Source of the DNA: Acidimicrobiia bacterium | GTDB taxonomy: Bacteria > Actinomycetota > Acidimicrobiia > Acidimicrobiales > Poriferisodalaceae | Assembly (NCBI GenBank): GCA_022826045.1 | Contig: JAJDVQ010000015.1 | Span: 1 to 64,000 of the forward strand | DNA length: 64,000 nucleotides | Reading direction: 5' to 3' | The notes under the pieces: model-generated | Told to the model about the DNA's origin: nothing | Database searches by the model: none | Seen by the model: only the letters and a program-made list of their open reading frames with translations | Part shown: positions 49,918-57,893 of the stretch, in pieces | Layout: every line of letters starts with the position of its first letter | How positions within the stretch are numbered: the first letter of the stretch is position 1 | Translations under genes and position numbers: made by a program

Positions 49918-50121
49918 CTAGCTAGGCGGGTTCAAAGTCCCGTCGAACCCTTGGTTATGGCTGCCATCACACATCGGCTTGGTATTCGACTCACCACACC
50001 GACAAAGCGCAACAACCGCATCGCCCTCAGACAGCGTGTTCCCCTCGTGGTCCGATACCTGGCACGGACCACGCACCAGCAGCGGTCCATTGTCCAGCAC
50101 TGTCACCGTGACATCAGCCAT
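49918..50121 (-). CDS. CDGSH iron-sulfur domain protein
   Basis: The 67-residue protein has the 2Fe-2S-binding CDGSH motif: ALCRCGESNTKPMCDGSHNQ, giving three Cys and one His. The N-terminal part (VTVLDNGPLLVRGPCQVSDH) is typical of the short bacterial members. ATG 50121 follows GGGAG and lies within ATGGCTGA, whose TGA is the stop of HelD. So it is translationally coupled to the helicase-like gene. The reason for that pairing is unknown. Confidence 0.9.
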   Translation of the reverse strand: MADVTVTVLDNGPLLVRGPCQVSDHEGNTLSEGDAVVALCRCGESNTKPMCDGSHNQGFDGTLNPPS

Positions 50122-52483
50122 GCGAATCTCCCGAGCTCGCCTCTGCCGCAGCGGCGTGAGCGGCAGTGCGGCCAGTGTTGCACGCCCCAGCGCTGCATGA
50201 TGCAACAGCCGAATGGAGCGGTTCGGGCAGCGGCCGCGACGACACCACCGCAACGCGCTTGGTGGCACGGGTCAGCGCCACGTACAGCGCCCGCAGGCCC
50301 TGCGGTTCCTCATCGACCATCGCTGCCGGCTCCACCACCACCACGCCGTCGGTTTCCAGCCCCTTGCACAGCCGCACCGGCGCCAGGGTCACATGCGGAT
50401 GCAGCGCACCGGTGGCGTTGCGGCTCGCCGCAGTGGCACGGCCGAAGTCCACGCCGGCGTCGGCAAGCAGCTCGGCAATGTCGTCCATGTGCTCCGCTGG
50501 CGACACCACCAGCATGCTCCCGCCGTCCAGCTCGGCCGCCTCGAACACCACAGTGTCCAGCACCGCCTGGGCTAACAGGGAACGCTCAGATATGAACTCT
50601 CCCGTTGGCGAACCTGTTATCTCCCGCTCTTGTTCGCTGCGCTCACGGGCCGCTCGGGCCACGGCTTCGCCTGAAGGCTCAGCCTCTGGACCTTCGGGTG
50701 CCTGCACGAAGCGGGGCGGCGCGCCGTCGATGCGCACCGCGGCGGGCGGAGCCAAGCCGGGCGCAGCCGCGGCGAGCACCTGGTTGGCCAGCTCGAGGCT
50801 GGGCTGAGGGATCCGGTAGCTCAGCGTGAGCTCGGACAGCCGTGGCGCAACAGGCCCCGACGGCAGGTGAGCCAGAATCTCGTGCCAGCTCGACGGCGCA
50901 TGCGCGGAGGTGGCCTGGGCAATGTCGCCGACCAGCGTCATCGAGCCGTTCAGCGACCGCCGGGCGATCATCCGCAGCGCCATCGGCGGCTGGTCCTGGC
51001 ATTCGTCCACCACGATGTGGCCGTAGGTGCGCATCTCGGTGTCGCTGCGTCGCTTGCGCGAGCGCGACCGGGGTCCCAGCACCGCGTAGGCCTCGTCGAG
51101 CACGGGCACGTCGGCGTCGCTCCACTCGTAGTCGGCCTCGCTGTCGCCCCGGGGGCGGTACAGCTGCTCGGTCTCGGCATCGGCCAGCACCTCGCCGGCC
51201 GCCGACCGCAGCAGCGCACGCGAGCCGTAGAGGTCGCGCAGCAGCTGCGCGGGGGTCAGCAGCGGCCACATGCGCTCGAACGCCTCCATCACGTCGGGAT
51301 GGCGCGAGAACCGTTCGCGCAGCTTGGACGGCTCGGGGCGGCGGCGGTGCGAGGCCGACATGGCCGAATAGACCGCCTGCTCCACGTACGCCCGGCCCGC
51401 GTTGTGATGGCGGAAACGGCGCCGGGCCTCGGCCACGATGGCCCGCGACGTGCCTGCGGTCAGCGTGACGTACCCCAAGCCGAACTCGAGACGCAGATCG
51501 CTGCGGATCGGCCGCTGCCGGTCGCGCACAGCGTTGGTCACCACCTGCGACATGCGGACATCGCCCTTGATGCGCGCCGCGTCGGGCGCGTCGGCCAGGC
51601 GCACCCGCACGTCACCGAAGATCTCGTTGAACAGGTCGGCCAGCACGAACAGGTGAACACCGGCTTCGCCTAGGCTGGGCAGCACCCGTTCCACGTAGCG
51701 CAGGAAGAGCCGGTTGGGCCCCACCACGAGCACGCCCTGCCCGGCCAGCGGGAACCGGTACGTGTAGAGCAGGTAGGCGGCGCGGTGCAGCGCCACGATG
51801 GTCTTGCCGGTGCCGGGACCGCCTTGTGTGACCATGATCCCCTTGCGCGGGCTGCGGATGATCTCGTCCTGCTCTGCTTGGATCGTGGCCACCACCTGGC
51901 GCAGCTGGCCGTCGCGGCGCTGTTCGAGCGCGGCGTACAGCGCCCCGTGGGCGTTCAGCCGGGAGCGTGGGCCGTCGCCCCTCTGGCCGTCGAGCGCATC
52001 GAGGTCGAAGAACTCGTCTTCGAGGTCGGCAAGCACGCGGCCGCGGCACACGAAGTGCCGCCGTCGCAGCAGGCCGAGCGGGTCGCCACCGGTGGCCCGG
52101 AAGAACGGCTCGGCGATCGGGGCCCGCCAGTCCACCACCACCGGCTCCTGGCGCTCGTCGGCCACCGCAAGCCTGCCGATGTAGAAGGTCTCGCTGGCGC
52201 CGTTGCCATCAGGACTGCCGTCGGACTTGTCATCGTCGCCGCTCGGCCGCTCGGACCGGTCGATGCGGCCGAACACCAGCGACGACGAGCCGAGCTCGAG
52301 CTGGCTCAGGCGCCCTGCAACGGCGTCTTCGATGACGTCGCGTTCGAAGCGGGCCTGCCGTGTGCCGCCTCGACCCACCTCGACCATGTCGCGCAGCCGC
52401 GTCGCCCGCTGCCGGGACGACTCCAGCAGCGCGTACGCACGGTCGATATGAGCTTGTTCTGCCTGGATTTCCGGATGGCTCAC
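50114..52483 (-). CDS. HelD-like UvrD-type ATPase
   Basis: The roughly 790-residue protein resembles HelD, which frees stalled RNA polymerase, and related UvrD-family motors. The N-terminal helical region (HPEIQAEQAHIDRAYALLES) is like the HelD arm that reaches into polymerase. Walker A is TQGGPGTGKTIVALHRAAYL, Walker B is HIVVDECQDQPPMALR, with TLVGDIAQATS as motif III. A region of low complexity (AEPSGEAVARAARERSEQER) is encoded by a 77-bp repeat also found at 52593. The GTG at 52483 seems the better start; ATG/GTG codons up to 52546 are possible. The stop overlaps the CDGSH gene. Confidence 0.88.
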   Translation of the reverse strand: MSHPEIQAEQAHIDRAYALLESSRQRATRLRDMVEVGRGGTRQARFERDVIEDAVAGRLSQLELGSSSLVFGRIDRSERPSGDDDKSDGSPDGNGASETFYIGRLAVADERQEPVVVDWRAPIAEPFFRATGGDPLGLLRRRHFVCRGRVLADLEDEFFDLDALDGQRGDGPRSRLNAHGALYAALEQRRDGQLRQVVATIQAEQDEIIRSPRKGIMVTQGGPGTGKTIVALHRAAYLLYTYRFPLAGQGVLVVGPNRLFLRYVERVLPSLGEAGVHLFVLADLFNEIFGDVRVRLADAPDAARIKGDVRMSQVVTNAVRDRQRPIRSDLRLEFGLGYVTLTAGTSRAIVAEARRRFRHHNAGRAYVEQAVYSAMSASHRRRPEPSKLRERFSRHPDVMEAFERMWPLLTPAQLLRDLYGSRALLRSAAGEVLADAETEQLYRPRGDSEADYEWSDADVPVLDEAYAVLGPRSRSRKRRSDTEMRTYGHIVVDECQDQPPMALRMIARRSLNGSMTLVGDIAQATSAHAPSSWHEILAHLPSGPVAPRLSELTLSYRIPQPSLELANQVLAAAAPGLAPPAAVRIDGAPPRFVQAPEGPEAEPSGEAVARAARERSEQEREITGSPTGEFISERSLLAQAVLDTVVFEAAELDGGSMLVVSPAEHMDDIAELLADAGVDFGRATAASRNATGALHPHVTLAPVRLCKGLETDGVVVVEPAAMVDEEPQGLRALYVALTRATKRVAVVSSRPLPEPLHSAVASCSAGACNTGRTAAHAAAAEASSGDSHG
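50612..50688. repeat. 77-bp repeat, copy within the HelD-like gene
   Basis: It is about 95% identical to 52593-52670: one substitution early, one base inserted and two changes near the end. This copy keeps the HelD frame open and encodes a Glu/Arg/Ala-rich stretch. The pair lie in direct orientation 2 kb apart. Confidence 0.85.
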
Positions 52484-52592
52484 GCTTGGCTCGTCACCGC
52501 TTTTGAGGCTGATCAAGGCTACTCGCGGCTCGTCACCCCGCCGCACGGCCGGACTTGAGGCGGCGCGAACAGGTGAACCTTCTCGTTGTCGT

Positions 52593-52670
52593 ACCTGTTG
52601 TCTCCCGCTCTTGTTCGCTGCCGCTCACGGGCCGCTCGGGCCACGGCTTCGCCTGCCGGCTCAGCCTCTG
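52593..52670. repeat. 78-bp repeat, copy at the end of the N-acyltransferase gene
   Basis: It matches 50612-50688 and covers the last three codons, including the stop, of the lipoprotein acyltransferase gene (52661). The insertion of the repeat therefore seems to have set the present 3' end of that gene. Confidence 0.85.
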
Positions 52671-54130
52671 CGTCGGCCGGCTGGCAAAACAGACCAGGCG
52701 AGCACCACGGCCGCTGCCACGATCAGCGGCCAGGAGCCCAGCACCAGCGCCGGGGTGTCGCCTGAGCGAAGCTCGACCTCGCCGGCCAGCACGATGGATT
52801 CGCGCAGCTCGCTGCGGTGCGTGACCTCGCCGGCGGGCGACACGATGGCGCTGTAGCCGGTGGTGGACGCCTGCAGCACCCAGCGCCCGGTCTCGACGGC
52901 CCGCAGCCGGGCGCTGGCAAGCGACTGGGAAGGCACCACCGACGTGCTGTAGGACGACGCCAGCGTGGGGTTCGCCACGATGCGGCCGCCGGCCCGCACC
53001 CCGTCGCGCACGAGTTCGCTGAAGTACACCTCGAACGACGTGACGACGGCGATGTCGCCCAGCGAGGTCGACAGCACGCCGGGGCCCTCGCCGGCGATGG
53101 CTTCGCGGGAGATCAGCGACAGGTCGGCGAACGGTTCCACCACGCTGCGCAGCGGCACGTATTCGCCGAAGGGCACCAGGTGGGCCTTGTCGTAGCGATC
53201 TGCCAGCCCCGTGGCGGGGTCGATGGCGACGGTGGCGTTGCGGAAGCGCTCGGCGTCGACGGCGCGCTCGTAGAAGTTGGCTATCAGCACCGTGTCGCGC
53301 CACCCGGCCAGCGCCTCAAGCTCGGCCAGGTTGTCGGAGGCCTCCAGCGGGCCGTCGGCAGACGTGCTGCTCTCGCTCCACACCATGAGGTCGGCCGTGC
53401 CCTGCCAGGCATTGGTGGTGTCGAGGTGCCGCAGCCGCACGCTGCGCTGCGGCGTGTCGACGTTGGTGCCCAGTTCGCCGCCGGCCTGCACGACAGCCGC
53501 CGTGACGGTGGCGTCCACCGTGGTGGCGGGCCACGCCAGCGCCGCAATGGGCGCGGCGATGGCCACCACCGCCGGCCAGGAGACGGCACACCACTCCCGC
53601 GCGCAGAGGCGCTCAACGATGACGGCACCCACGCCCACGAGCACGATCGCCCCCAGCGGACCCGCGAGCACCGCGGTGCCCAGCCACGGTCCGCTGACCT
53701 GGCCCAGCGCCAGGTTCGACATGGGCACGCCGCCGAAGGGCACCTGCCAGCGCACCGCTTCGCCCAGGACCAGCGCGGCGGGCACGCCCAGCGCACGCCA
53801 TCGGCCGCTGGCGGGAACGAGCGACAGCGGCAGCGCCATGATGAGCGTCTCGACCGGCACTGCCGCGATCCATCCCGGCACGGTCAGCTCGGTCATCCAG
53901 AACAGCCCGAGCAGGTAGGCACCCAGCCAGAAGGCCGCGGCCACCTCGAGCCGGTCGCGCCAGCGCAGCGCTCCCCGGTTGCAGAAGCGCAGCCACAGGC
54001 CGATGCCGACGGGGCCGAGCGGCCACAGCCCCCACGGCGGCAGCGACAGCATGGTGAGCGCTCCCAGCACGAGCGCAAGGCCGTCGCGCAGCAGCCGGTT
54101 CACGGCGAGGCAACCGTCCGGCCGTCGCAC
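52661..54130 (-). CDS. lnt: Apolipoprotein N-acyltransferase (Lnt), catalytic Cys replaced by Ser
   Basis: The 489-residue membrane protein has six or more N-terminal helices (to about residue 205) and a nitrilase-like domain. The triad Glu is E253 (MVWSESSTS) and the Lys is K315 (RYDKAHLVPFGEY), as expected. Where the family has ICFE or ICYE with the nucleophile Cys, this protein reads VVTSFEVYF with Ser at 365 (codon TCG). The adjacent FE is kept, so the alignment is sure. It may use Ser, do another reaction, or be inactive. The final helix lies near the C-terminus. The 3' end overlaps a repeat. Confidence 0.87.
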   Translation of the reverse strand: MRRPDGCLAVNRLLRDGLALVLGALTMLSLPPWGLWPLGPVGIGLWLRFCNRGALRWRDRLEVAAAFWLGAYLLGLFWMTELTVPGWIAAVPVETLIMALPLSLVPASGRWRALGVPAALVLGEAVRWQVPFGGVPMSNLALGQVSGPWLGTAVLAGPLGAIVLVGVGAVIVERLCAREWCAVSWPAVVAIAAPIAALAWPATTVDATVTAAVVQAGGELGTNVDTPQRSVRLRHLDTTNAWQGTADLMVWSESSTSADGPLEASDNLAELEALAGWRDTVLIANFYERAVDAERFRNATVAIDPATGLADRYDKAHLVPFGEYVPLRSVVEPFADLSLISREAIAGEGPGVLSTSLGDIAVVTSFEVYFSELVRDGVRAGGRIVANPTLASSYSTSVVPSQSLASARLRAVETGRWVLQASTTGYSAIVSPAGEVTHRSELRESIVLAGEVELRSGDTPALVLGSWPLIVAAAVVLAWSVLPAGRRRG

Positions 54131-54158
54131 GGCAGCCGATCGGCGACAGCTGCTCGAG

Positions 54159-55748
54159 TCACGGCGCGCTGGATGCGGGGACCGAGGCGAGGTGCTGCAC
54201 GACGGCTGCTGCCGCCTCGTTGCCCTGCCGGATGCATGCCGGAATGCCGAGGCCCCGGTACGCGGCCCCGGCCACGAACACGCCCGGCATCTCGCGTGCC
54301 AGCGCCTCGGAGATCCGGTCGACGAGCTGACCGTGTCCGGGCCGGTACTGCGGCAGCGACTGCGGCCAGCGCGAGACCCTCCACTCGGCGACAGCGCCGG
54401 GGTCGCTCAAGCCCCGCAGCGGCGGCAGGCTCGACAGCTCACCAAGAACGGTGTCGCGCAGCTCGGCATCGTCAAGGCGCGTGTGTCGGTCGTCGTCGTC
54501 CCGGCCCACTGACACCCTCAGCACAACGTTCCCGCCGCTGTCGTGGCTGCCATCGTCGCCGACCCCGTCGCCAACGGGATGCGGAGCGCTGTCGTCGGGT
54601 TGATCACCACCCGTAGCCCAGTTCGGCCACTTCGCTGATCCGTAGCTGCAGGCCGTCGTGAGCCAGCCGGTGTCCCGGGTGACCAGGAAGCCCGCTTCGG
54701 CCGGCGCCTCGATGGCGTCGGCGCGGACGCTCAGCGTCACGACGGCAACCGAGGCGTACTTGATGAGGCCAAGCGCCGCCGCAGCGTGAGGTGCGGCCGG
54801 CAGCATCTGCGCTGCTGCGTCGGCCGGTGCAGCGATGATGACCGCGTCTGCATCGAGTACCTCGGAACCTGTGTCGACAGCGAATCGAGTGCTGGGGCGC
54901 CGGATTGCTTCCACCGGGGTGCCCAGGCGCAAGACGCATCCGTCCAGCCGCTCCGTCAGCGCTTGGATCAGCCGGCCCATCCCGCCTTCGAAGCTGCCGA
55001 AGATCGGCGCCGGGCCAGACCCGTCGGGAGCCGTGGGCGGCTGCATCTGGCGCAGTCCCCGCATGAGCGAGCGGCTGCGCTCCAACGCCTGGCCCAGGAT
55101 CGGCGCCGACGTCGCGGCATCCAACCGGTTGATGTCGCCCGCGCTGATGCTGCCGAGCAGCGGGTCGACCACCTGCGACGCCACCGCCGCTCCGAGCCGG
55201 GCGCGCACGATGTCGCCCACGCTGGCGGCGCCGGGACGCACACTCACAGCGCCTCTGCGGCCCTCGATCATCATGTCGGTCCCATCGGGGCCTCTCCGAC
55301 GTTCCGTGGAGCGGCGCGGCAGGACGTAGTCGGCCGCAGCCCGCAGCGTGCCCGCGGGTCCCAGCAGCGGCGAGCGGACGAGCGGACCGAGGCGGGTGGG
55401 CACACCGCCCACGAGCCCGTCGGGAAGCGGCGTGAGCTGCGTGCCGCGTCTGGCCGGATGCGCCACGGAGGCGCCGCCGATCGCCGGCGAGATCCGTTCG
55501 GCCGAGATGCCCAGTTCCTCGCACAGCTCTGTCGCCCAGGGCACCCGCAGCAAGAAGGCGTCGGCACCTTCGTCCACGAACCGCCCTTCGAACGGCGTCG
55601 AGAGGATCTTGCCGCCCAGGCGCTCGGCGCTGTCGATCAGCACCACCCTGGGCACCTCGGCCCCCGCGTCGGCGGGGTGCAGCAGGCGGTAGGCGGCGGT
55701 CAGCCCGGCGATGCCGCCGCCGACCACAACAACCCGCTGAGTCGCCAT
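54159..55748 (-). CDS. hemY: Protoporphyrinogen/coproporphyrinogen oxidase (HemY/HemG-type)
   Basis: The 529-residue flavoenzyme has the FAD-binding dinucleotide motif RVVVVGGGIAGLTAAYRLL at the start, then GGKILSTPFEGRFVDEGADAF. SFEGGMGRLIQALTERL and YRGLGIPACIRQGNEAAAAV are conserved near the middle and end. In actinobacteria HemY commonly oxidises coproporphyrinogen III in the coproporphyrin-dependent haem pathway. A Gly/Asp-rich insert (about residues 395-430) lengthens it. It follows hemE at 52 bp spacing on the same strand, forming a haem operon. Confidence 0.93.
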   Translation of the reverse strand: MATQRVVVVGGGIAGLTAAYRLLHPADAGAEVPRVVLIDSAERLGGKILSTPFEGRFVDEGADAFLLRVPWATELCEELGISAERISPAIGGASVAHPARRGTQLTPLPDGLVGGVPTRLGPLVRSPLLGPAGTLRAAADYVLPRRSTERRRGPDGTDMMIEGRRGAVSVRPGAASVGDIVRARLGAAVASQVVDPLLGSISAGDINRLDAATSAPILGQALERSRSLMRGLRQMQPPTAPDGSGPAPIFGSFEGGMGRLIQALTERLDGCVLRLGTPVEAIRRPSTRFAVDTGSEVLDADAVIIAAPADAAAQMLPAAPHAAAALGLIKYASVAVVTLSVRADAIEAPAEAGFLVTRDTGWLTTACSYGSAKWPNWATGGDQPDDSAPHPVGDGVGDDGSHDSGGNVVLRVSVGRDDDDRHTRLDDAELRDTVLGELSSLPPLRGLSDPGAVAEWRVSRWPQSLPQYRPGHGQLVDRISEALAREMPGVFVAGAAYRGLGIPACIRQGNEAAAAVVQHLASVPASSAP

Positions 55749-55799
55749 GGCTACAGGTCACCACGACTGCGGGGTGCCACGACGCAGGCCACCGCTCGC

Positions 55800-56906
55800 T
55801 CAGTCGGGTTGTTTGGGCAGCGGCCGCCGGTACGCGTGCACATGGTCGGTCAGCCGTTCGAGCACGGCAGGGTCGGTCTCGGGCAGCACGCCGTGGCCCA
55901 GGTTGAAGATGTAGCCGCTCTCGGTCGTGCCTGCGGCCAGGATGCGGTCGGCGGCGGGGCGCACGGCATCCCATCCCGCCACGCACAGGGCCGGGTCGAG
56001 GTTGCCCTGCAGCGCGACGCCGGGCCCGACCCGCTCGCGGGCCACCTCGAGCGGCACCCGCCAGTCCACGCCCACCACGTCGGCGCCCACCTGAGCCATC
56101 TGGTCGAGCAGCTCCCCAGTGCCCACGCCGAAGTGCGCCCGAGGCACGGCCAAGTCGGCCAGCTCGTCGAAGACCCGCTTGCTGTGCGGTGCCACGAACG
56201 CCGCATAATCGGCGGGCGACAGCGTGCCCGCCCACGAGTCGAACAGCTGCACGGCGCTGGCGCCGGCCAGCACCTGCGATCGCATCGAGGCCACGGCAAT
56301 GGACGCCAGCCGCTCCATGAGGTCGTGCCACAGCGCCGTGTCGGTGTACATGAGCGACTTGGTTCGCAGGTGCTGGCGGGACGGTGCGCCCTCGACCAGG
56401 TAGCTCGCCACCGTGAACGGCGCCCCGGCGAAGCCGACGAGCGGCACGTCGAGCTCGGCCGCCAGCAGCCGCACGGTGTCGAGCACGTACGGGGTGTGCG
56501 CCTCGGCGTCAAGCTCCGGCAGCCGATCCAGATCAGCGCGGCTGCGCAGCGGCTGGCCGGCCACCGGCCCCACGCCGGGCACCACGTCGATGCCGAAGCC
56601 GACTGCGGCGGCCGGCACCACGATGTCGGAGAACAGCACGGCCGCATCCACCCCGTAGCGGCGTACCGGCTGCAGTGTGATCTCGGCGGCAGTGGCCGGA
56701 TCGGCGATGGCGTCGAGAATGCTGCCCTGCCCTCGCAGCGCCCGGTATTCCGGCAGCGACCGCCCGGCCTGCCGCTGGAACCACACCGGCACCTGTTCGG
56801 TCCGCCGGCAGCGGGCCGCCCGCAGGTACAGGCTGTCGCCCAACCGGTGGATCGGGTGATCCGCCGGCAGCGCTGCAGCCGGCGCCGCGGCAGTTGACTC
56901 AGCCAT
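55800..56906 (-). CDS. hemE: Uroporphyrinogen decarboxylase
   Basis: The 368-residue enzyme converts uroporphyrinogen III to coproporphyrinogen III. The N-terminal substrate loop PVWFQRQAGRSLPEYRALRG is the family signature. SDIVVPAAAVGFG carries the catalytic Asp. LVGFAGAPFTVASYLVEG and QLFDSWAGTLSP are further conserved sections, and GYIFNLGHGVLPETDP is the C-terminal signature. ATG 56906 is chosen because family sequence begins soon after; the open frame to 56966 is not needed. It is upstream of hemY, in one transcript. Confidence 0.96.
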   Translation of the reverse strand: MAESTAAAPAAALPADHPIHRLGDSLYLRAARCRRTEQVPVWFQRQAGRSLPEYRALRGQGSILDAIADPATAAEITLQPVRRYGVDAAVLFSDIVVPAAAVGFGIDVVPGVGPVAGQPLRSRADLDRLPELDAEAHTPYVLDTVRLLAAELDVPLVGFAGAPFTVASYLVEGAPSRQHLRTKSLMYTDTALWHDLMERLASIAVASMRSQVLAGASAVQLFDSWAGTLSPADYAAFVAPHSKRVFDELADLAVPRAHFGVGTGELLDQMAQVGADVVGVDWRVPLEVARERVGPGVALQGNLDPALCVAGWDAVRPAADRILAAGTTESGYIFNLGHGVLPETDPAVLERLTDHVHAYRRPLPKQPD

Positions 56907-56937
56907 ACGCTGCGAACGGTACCGGCACGAGCCGAAC

Positions 56938-57189
56938 TCACAGGTCCCGACGGTCCACCAAATCAAAGACTCGGGCGGTTTCGTAAGTCCGAATGACGAC
57001 GAGAGTTGAACCGATGATCGTCCAGCGGTTCAGCGACGATCGAGCGGTCAATCGGAATCCCGGCAGTTCGTCACGAGGCCGGTCGGCGAGATCTGCGAGT
57101 CCGACGAGCAGCCGCTCTCGGTCGTCGTCGCTCTTTCCATCGGCCCACGCATCGAAGCAGCTGTGTGGATCAGCTACGCGCCAAGTCAC
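56938..57189 (-). CDS. Small protein, possible RelE/ParE-like toxin
   Basis: The 83-residue product has LLVGLADLADRPRDELPGFR followed by TIIGSTLVVIRTYETARVFD, a beta-sheet pattern that recalls the end of RelE/ParE toxins. It starts 9 bp after the stop of a larger partner-like gene on the same strand. Catalytic residues cannot be assigned. The similarity is weak and a hypothetical protein is the safe name. Confidence 0.5.
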   Translation of the reverse strand: MTWRVADPHSCFDAWADGKSDDDRERLLVGLADLADRPRDELPGFRLTARSSLNRWTIIGSTLVVIRTYETARVFDLVDRRDL

Positions 57190-57198
57190 GCCACTACG

Positions 57199-57552
57199 TC
57201 ATGCGAAGCTGACCGGCTCGCCACGACCCGCCTGTCGAGCCATCTCGCGAAGCTCTTCGGGAGAGAGAGCGCCCTGTCGCTCCACCTCATCGGGTGCCAG
57301 CGAGGACGAAGTGGCCTCGATGGCCGCCAGCTTGTCCATGAGCTCCCCGAAACCGGCCTGACCGAGGAGTCCTTCGAGGAGCGCTGCCGACATTGCCGAT
57401 TCATTCCAGTCGATGCGGGAAACATCGAATCCGGCAAGGTCGACGAGCACCCGGAACGCGTCACGCTGGACGGCTTCAGACTGGAAGCCGTTGACTGCCG
57501 CTGCGATTTCGGGCATGACCTCCAGCAAAGCGCTGAACTGCTCGTCGCTCAC
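57199..57552 (-). CDS. Hypothetical protein, possible antitoxin partner
   Basis: The 117-residue protein is acidic and helical (SDEQFSALLEVMPEIAAAVN, then LVDLAGFDVSRIDWNESAMS). It ends with LSPEELREMARQAGRGEPVS. GTG 57552 is preceded by GAGGAG at good distance, so the longer open frame to 57879 is not used; that frame crosses the tandem repeats. No DNA-binding motif is clear. Its size and the small gene 9 bp downstream suggest an antitoxin-toxin or partner pair. I do not recognise a family. Confidence 0.5.
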   Translation of the reverse strand: MSDEQFSALLEVMPEIAAAVNGFQSEAVQRDAFRVLVDLAGFDVSRIDWNESAMSAALLEGLLGQAGFGELMDKLAAIEATSSSLAPDEVERQGALSPEELREMARQAGRGEPVSFA

Positions 57553-57780
57553 CCTGCGGACTCCTCGCGGCGTGCGGGTCGGAACCTCATGGTCAACCGT
57601 CGCCCCGCAGGGTACCCGCATGACCAGAGGGCGCTGCTCGACGGTCAGCGAGTGAATCGCCGCCGCAGCCGTCACACGGCCCAACTGCGACCCGATGCGT
57701 AGAGGTGGCATCCAACAGCGGGGTGCTGTCTGGGAATCGCCGGCCGTCACTGGATGCGTCGCATCAGCATCCATGCAAGC

Positions 57781-57849
57781 GCCATTTCGGCATGAAACTA
57801 GGTGCCAAATCGGCATGAAACAGTGCGCTATTTCAGTATGAAACTGTGC
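57781..57849. repeat. Three 23-bp tandem repeats before the DUF4143 ATPase gene
   Basis: Units 57781-57803, 57804-57826 and 57827-57849 have an exact 23-bp period with no spacers. Each contains TTTCGGCATGAAAC or a near variant (AATCGGCATGAAAC, TTTCAGTATGAAAC). The core has inverted TTTC/GAAA ends. Spacing near two helical turns would put bound protein on one face of the DNA. The last unit ends 45 bp before the GTG at 57894. Confidence 0.8.
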
Positions 57850-57893
57850 GCAAAAACGACATCGCTGTCCCTGCTGCACGGTACGCTGGCGTT

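Noticed and set aside
57781-57849. A short CRISPR array
   Set aside because: The three 23-bp units are directly contiguous with no spacers, and no cas gene is in the window.
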